Source of the DNA: a candidate division TA06 bacterium SM23_40
GTDB lineage: Bacteria > LJUI01 > SM1-40
Assembly: GCA_001303705.1 (NCBI GenBank)
Contig: LJUI01000001.1
Span: 11,711 to 75,710, forward strand
Length of the DNA stretch: 64,000 nt
Direction: 5' to 3'
In this document: one piece after another, positions 60,483-64,000 of the stretch
How the letters are laid out: each line of letters opens with the position of its first letter
Position numbering within the stretch: position 1 is the first letter of the stretch
Program-made: the position numbers and the translations under genes
Notes under the pieces: model-generated
The model's input: only the letters and a program-made list of their open reading frames with translations
The model's database searches: none
Told to the model about the DNA's origin: nothing

Positions 60483-61868
60483 TCAAGGGGAAACGGGGTA
60501 TCCCCCCTGGTTCCCCATAGACTCCCCGTCAGGCGAAAGGTTGTACGAACGCAGCTTCCTCCACAGGGTTGTGCGGCCGATACTGAGGCGTCTCGCAGCA
60601 GCGGCCTGATTGCCGTTACACTCGTGAAGAACCTGAATGATATGGTTCATCTCGATATCCTTCAGGGTCGTCGATCCTTCGCCACTGCCTCCTCCCACGG
60701 CCTCTCCATTGCGAATGCCGACCGGCAGCTCCTTTACCGTGATCTCATCAGATTGACTGAGAATGACCGCACGCTCGATCACATTCTCCAGTTCTCTGAC
60801 ATTTCCGGGCCACTCATATTGCTGCAATAGCCGAATCGCCTGTGGCGATATCCCCCGTACTTCATCTCTGATGTTCTTCCTGTATTTCGTCAGAAAGTGG
60901 GAAGCGAGCAGAGGAATGTCTGCCCGGCGCTCGCGCAGCGGAGGCAGGTGTATCGGAACCACATTGAGCCGATAGAAGAGATCCTCGCGGAACCGCCGTT
61001 CCATCACTGCTTCCTGCAGGTCGCAGTTCGTGGCCGCGATGATGCGAACATCGACGTGGATGATGCGGTTTTCACCCACCGGCCTTACTTCTCCGTCTTG
61101 GAGAACCCGCAACAGTTTCACCTGTATAGCGGGGCTAGTCTCACCAACCTCATCCAAGAACAATGCGCCCCCATCTGCCTCCTCGAATAGCCCTTTCTTC
61201 TCGCTGATCGCCCCGGAGAACGATCCTTTCGCATGCCCGAACATCTCACTCTCGAGTAGATGCTCCGGCAGAGCGCCGCAGTTGACCGTTACAAACGCCT
61301 CCCCGTGGCGCTTACTGCTCGCATGGATAGCCCTCGCGACCAACTCCTTCCCCGTGCCACTCTCTCCGCAGATCAGAACAGTCGTGTCAGTCGGTGCGAC
61401 CACGCGGATCATCCGGAAAACCTCCAGCATTGCCTCACTCCGCCCCAGAATCCCGAATGTCTCCTGACTCGCCGCCACTTCCGGATGTCGAACCCGCTGC
61501 AGCAGTGCCCGCCTGGCCTCCGCCCTCTTCACCACGCTCTTGATCTCATCAGCATCGAATGGCTTGGTGATATAATCATAGGCCCCCTGCTTGATTGCCT
61601 CCACGGCGAGCTCTATCGTCCCAAACGCCGTCACCATGATGACTTCTGTATCGGGCCGCACCCGCTTCACTTCACGCAGCACCTCGAATCCACCGATGCG
61701 GTCCATCTTCATGTCGGTAACGACGACGTCGTATTGACGATCTCCCAGTTTTCTCAATGCCTCCCGGCCACTGCTCGCAGTACCGACATGGTGCCCATCT
61801 TGCCGCAGAATGACACTGAGCGCTTTCCTCATGCTCCGCTCATCGTCAACGATTAGAATTTCTCCCAT
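60483..61868 (-). CDS. NtrC-family sigma-54-dependent response regulator
   Basis: A 461-residue regulator from the ATG at 61868, where the receiver starts (MGEILIVDDERS); the frame is open further but overlaps the kinase gene. Receiver: Asp52 (VTDMKMD) and Lys102. AAA+ domain: Walker A GESGTGKE (168-175), GSFSGA loop (215-220, in place of GAFTGA), Walker B FLDEVGE with Asp239 and Glu240, and the arginine-finger segment RFREDLFYRLNV. A Fis-type HTH closes the protein (GNQAAAARRLSIGRTTLWRKL). All catalytic motifs are intact. Its kinase is almost certainly the PAS kinase encoded 29 bases upstream. Likely targets are the downstream sigma-54 promoter and the polysaccharide locus. Confidence 0.95.
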   Translation of the reverse strand: MGEILIVDDERSMRKALSVILRQDGHHVGTASSGREALRKLGDRQYDVVVTDMKMDRIGGFEVLREVKRVRPDTEVIMVTAFGTIELAVEAIKQGAYDYITKPFDADEIKSVVKRAEARRALLQRVRHPEVAASQETFGILGRSEAMLEVFRMIRVVAPTDTTVLICGESGTGKELVARAIHASSKRHGEAFVTVNCGALPEHLLESEMFGHAKGSFSGAISEKKGLFEEADGGALFLDEVGETSPAIQVKLLRVLQDGEVRPVGENRIIHVDVRIIAATNCDLQEAVMERRFREDLFYRLNVVPIHLPPLRERRADIPLLASHFLTKYRKNIRDEVRGISPQAIRLLQQYEWPGNVRELENVIERAVILSQSDEITVKELPVGIRNGEAVGGGSGEGSTTLKDIEMNHIIQVLHECNGNQAAAARRLSIGRTTLWRKLRSYNLSPDGESMGNQGGYPVSP

Positions 61869-61897
61869 GTCGTTCCCACCTTGCCATCTCGGCTCGT

Positions 61898-63094
61898 TCA
61901 CATCGCTCGAGGCAGCACTACTTCCACGCAGGTACCCCTGCCCAGCTCGCTGGCAACGGTGAGCGTCCCTCCGTGGGTGCCTACGATCTCCCATGCAATC
62001 GCCAGGCCAAGACCAATCCGGTCGGGTTTCGTCGAGAAGAACGGCATAGTCACGCACGGCACGTCTTCAGCGGGGATTCCCACTCCTTCATCGACCACCT
62101 TGATCGAGACCGAGTCCGTCGGGACACCATCCTCGCGTGCCATACCCACACTCACTCTGACAGGTCCCCCGTCCGGCATCGCCTCCACGGCGTTCAGGAT
62201 TACATTCCGCAACGCCTCGCCGAGTCTGGCTGGATCGCCCAATATCGAAGGGAGTGCCTCATCATAGGACTTGCGCACAACAATCTTGCTGTCTCGACCG
62301 CCGAACGAGCGGTTCCGCTCCAAGGTTCGTATGACATAGTCGAGGAGCCGACAGACGTTGACCTGCTCCAGATGTAACTCCCTTGAGGTGTTTAACGATA
62401 GAAAATCCGAGACGATCTTTCCCAGACGCCTGCTCTCCTCGACGATGATCTCGAGAAGCTCGCGATCGGAGCCAGAAATCCACCCACTGGACGATAAGAG
62501 AGAGGAGCTGCAAGCTGTGATCGCGCCGAGCGGATTGCCGATCTTGTGAGCTGCTTTTCCCGCCAGACGTCCGATAGACTCGAGCACCTGTTTGCGGCTC
62601 TCCTGCTCGTCATGCCTGACTGCTTCGGTGATTTCGTTAGCGATGATCACCATCCCCTCAGCCACACCGTCATGGCCTCTCAGGATACTGCAGGCCAAGT
62701 CGAGGAACCCGGTCTCCCCGCCCGGCATTCGATGAGGACGCGCACGGATGCTGACAGTCGTCTCCCCGGTGAGTGCCGCCTCCACAAGATCGAGGATATC
62801 CTCGATGCCGGCCTCCGGCCAGACGTCCAGAATGTCTCGACCGATAAGCTCGCCGGATGACCTGCCAACGAGCCGCTGTGCAGCCGGGTTAGAGACCAGG
62901 ATCTTCCTTGTCGGGTCGAGAGCGATGATCGCAACAGGGGCTTCCCCGATAACCCGCTCCCAGAGAGGCGTGTGGAAGCGGACATCCCGGATATCCAGGG
63001 AGGCATCGGTTGGCCCTGTCCGGCCGAGGAGACGCCCCTCTTCTCCCCGGCCCTGTCTCAGGCCTCCCGACATCCACTCGGGTGGGGTGCCCAT
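61898..63094 (-). CDS. Soluble PAS histidine kinase (NtrB-like)
   Basis: About 398 residues from the ATG at 63094; the frame is open to 63241 but the first codons lack family features. There is no transmembrane segment. A PAS domain (VIGEAPVAIIALDPTRKILV, about residues 45-170) precedes a HisKA domain with the histidine at about 183 in KAAHKIGNPLGAI, where the usual glutamate after the histidine is lysine. The HATPase domain has DEGVGIPAEDV, MPFFSTKPDRIGLGLA and GRGTCVEVVLP. It lies 29 bases ahead of the NtrC-type regulator and is its probable partner. The signal sensed by the PAS domain is unknown. Confidence 0.88.
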   Translation of the reverse strand: MGTPPEWMSGGLRQGRGEEGRLLGRTGPTDASLDIRDVRFHTPLWERVIGEAPVAIIALDPTRKILVSNPAAQRLVGRSSGELIGRDILDVWPEAGIEDILDLVEAALTGETTVSIRARPHRMPGGETGFLDLACSILRGHDGVAEGMVIIANEITEAVRHDEQESRKQVLESIGRLAGKAAHKIGNPLGAITACSSSLLSSSGWISGSDRELLEIIVEESRRLGKIVSDFLSLNTSRELHLEQVNVCRLLDYVIRTLERNRSFGGRDSKIVVRKSYDEALPSILGDPARLGEALRNVILNAVEAMPDGGPVRVSVGMAREDGVPTDSVSIKVVDEGVGIPAEDVPCVTMPFFSTKPDRIGLGLAIAWEIVGTHGGTLTVASELGRGTCVEVVLPRAM

Positions 63095-63545
63095 CTGTGC
63101 TTGATCCACTAGCCGGGCTCCTGTTCGACATCGTTTGGTTCGAGCGGGGAACGGCGCAACCAGAATGAGGGAGGAATGTCGAACCGTCGGGTCCACACGA
63201 CGATCGACCGGCCAGTCCCCTCTGCCATCCCATGATGGCATCGCCCCCCAAGCGGCGAGATCTGGCTGGCACCCATAAAGATGGTCAGGGTCGGGACTTG
63301 TGTCAAGAGGCGGTGACCAGATACCTCGTCACGCTTGTGAGCGGTCTCACACACCCTCCGAGAATGCCATGGCGATCGTATCCGGTTATCCCGGTCGTTT
63401 CAGATTGGAACCTCTCCCCTCAACAGACGCAGACCCTCTCCTGCCACCTGGGCGCTCGCCTCCTACCCCTGGCAGCGCCAGCTGACGTTTCATTCTTGCT
63501 CGTCTGTGCTTGAAAAAGCGGAGGATGCCAAACGTGGGGAGGGTC
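63095..63545. other. Intergenic region between rseP and the PAS kinase
   Basis: This 451-base gap holds no gene I can support. A perfect inverted repeat TGCCATC-CCAT-GATGGCA (63223-63240) could be an operator. A -35-like TTGACA on the minus strand (63301-63306) has no good -10 at the normal distance. A small hairpin CTGGCAGCGCCAG lies near 63470. I see no convincing terminator for rseP. Confidence 0.5.
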
Positions 63546-64000
63546 CTATTCGCGGACGACGCTGATCAGCCTGAGGATGTCGTGGTAGGTGATGTAGAAG
63601 AATAGCACTACGATCAACAGAAAGCCGATCTGCTGTATGAGCAGCCTCCTCCTGAAAGACAAAGGCTTCCCACGGGCAAGCTCGATTCCGAAGAAGACAA
63701 GCTGCCCGCCATCAAGGATGGGCAGAGGAAGGAGGTTGAGAAGTGCCAGGTTAGCGGAAAGGAATGCCATGAACTCCAGCAGACTCCGTGCGCCATAACG
63801 AGCGGTCTCGCCCGCAAGATAGCCGATCCAGACGGGACCTGACACGCTGTCCCCGCTCACCTCCCCTCTGAACAGCATCGACAGGAACATCACGATGAGT
63901 TTGAGCCACCACCATACCTGTTGAGCTGCAGCGGAAACCGCCTGGAAGAGAGAGATCCGCCGTCTCGGCTGCTCCGCAACTACCCCGATAACCCCGACCT
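63546..64000 (-). CDS. rseP: Site-2 protease RseP, C-terminal part
   Basis: Only the last 150 or so codons are in the window; the frame runs past the right edge. Visible family features are the PDZ-distal segment SVSGPVWIGYLAGE, then ANLALLNLLPLPILDGGQLVF, the NxxPxPxLDGG motif with the third zinc ligand aspartate, and a final transmembrane helix (QQIGFLLIVVLFFYITYHDIL). RseP is an inner-membrane M50 metalloprotease that cuts within membrane helices, typically of anti-sigma factors. The N-terminal HExxH is outside the window. Confidence 0.92.
   Translation of the reverse strand, partial: VGVIGVVAEQPRRRISLFQAVSAAAQQVWWWLKLIVMFLSMLFRGEVSGDSVSGPVWIGYLAGETARYGARSLLEFMAFLSANLALLNLLPLPILDGGQLVFFGIELARGKPLSFRRRLLIQQIGFLLIVVLFFYITYHDILRLISVVRE

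Noticed and set aside
1-64000. tRNA, rRNA, CRISPR arrays, insertion sequences, integrases or attachment sites.
   Set aside because: I saw no cloverleaf, no regularly spaced direct repeats and no transposase or integrase motifs in any frame. The only dispersed-repeat candidate is the small hairpin near 11090.

Overview
The window is about 64 kb of GC-rich DNA (roughly 57 percent by eye) from a Gram-negative bacterium. Signal peptides, lipoproteins, outer-membrane barrels, a TonB-dependent receptor, a PorU/PorV pair and a FlgD-like C-terminal sorting-type domain point to an uncultured lineage of, or near, the FCB superphylum (Krumholzibacteriota, Eisenbacteria or Latescibacterota would fit). 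That placement is inference from gene content; there is no rRNA or tRNA gene to test it. Every gene I can support lies on the minus strand, so the window reads from right to left in transcription order.

Right end (64.0-57.7 kb): the 3' part of the site-2 protease gene rseP; a soluble PAS histidine kinase with an intact NtrC-type sigma-54 activator; then a decayed NtrC paralogue and a second NtrC paralogue whose ATPase motifs are destroyed. A consensus sigma-54 promoter precedes the decayed paralogue, and a weaker version of the same site precedes the second one. Intrinsic-terminator-like hairpins lie between the units.

Centre (57.6-21.3 kb): a large Wzx/Wzy-type surface polysaccharide locus of 28 tightly packed, often overlapping genes. 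It encodes a short SLBB export protein, a Wzc-type tyrosine kinase co-polymerase, an outer-membrane/TPR protein, a sensor-like coiled-coil protein, a Wzy/ligase, an SGNH hydrolase, a Wzx flippase, eleven glycosyltransferase domains (one fused to a methyltransferase), two PLP aminotransferases, a Gfo/Idh/MocA oxidoreductase, a reductase-like TIM barrel with a partner ferredoxin, an alkaline-phosphatase-superfamily enzyme, an asparagine-synthetase-type amidotransferase, a MraY/WecA-type initiating transferase, a DUF5989 miniprotein and a CapD/WbpM-type nucleotide-sugar dehydratase. The sigma-54 regulators sit directly upstream and probably control it.

Left-centre (21.2-11.2 kb): a signalling and uptake cluster. 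A ParA-type ATPase fused to a glycogen-binding (CBM48-like) domain is followed by a membrane PAS kinase, a TonB-dependent receptor, a relic of a second receptor, an orphan ABC substrate-binding protein, a sensor kinase with a cysteine-rich periplasmic segment, two stand-alone receivers and a receiver-kinase hybrid. Thioredoxin (10.6-10.9 kb) forms its own unit with a clear sigma-70 promoter and terminator.

Left end (10.4-0 kb): envelope and secretion genes. These are a small membrane protein, a metallopeptidase/beta-propeller/barrel fusion, a lipoprotein carrying a SecD head-like domain, a Trm112-like zinc-ribbon protein, the sortase PorU and its partner PorV (the attachment complex of type IX secretion), and the start of a further secreted protein cut by the window edge.
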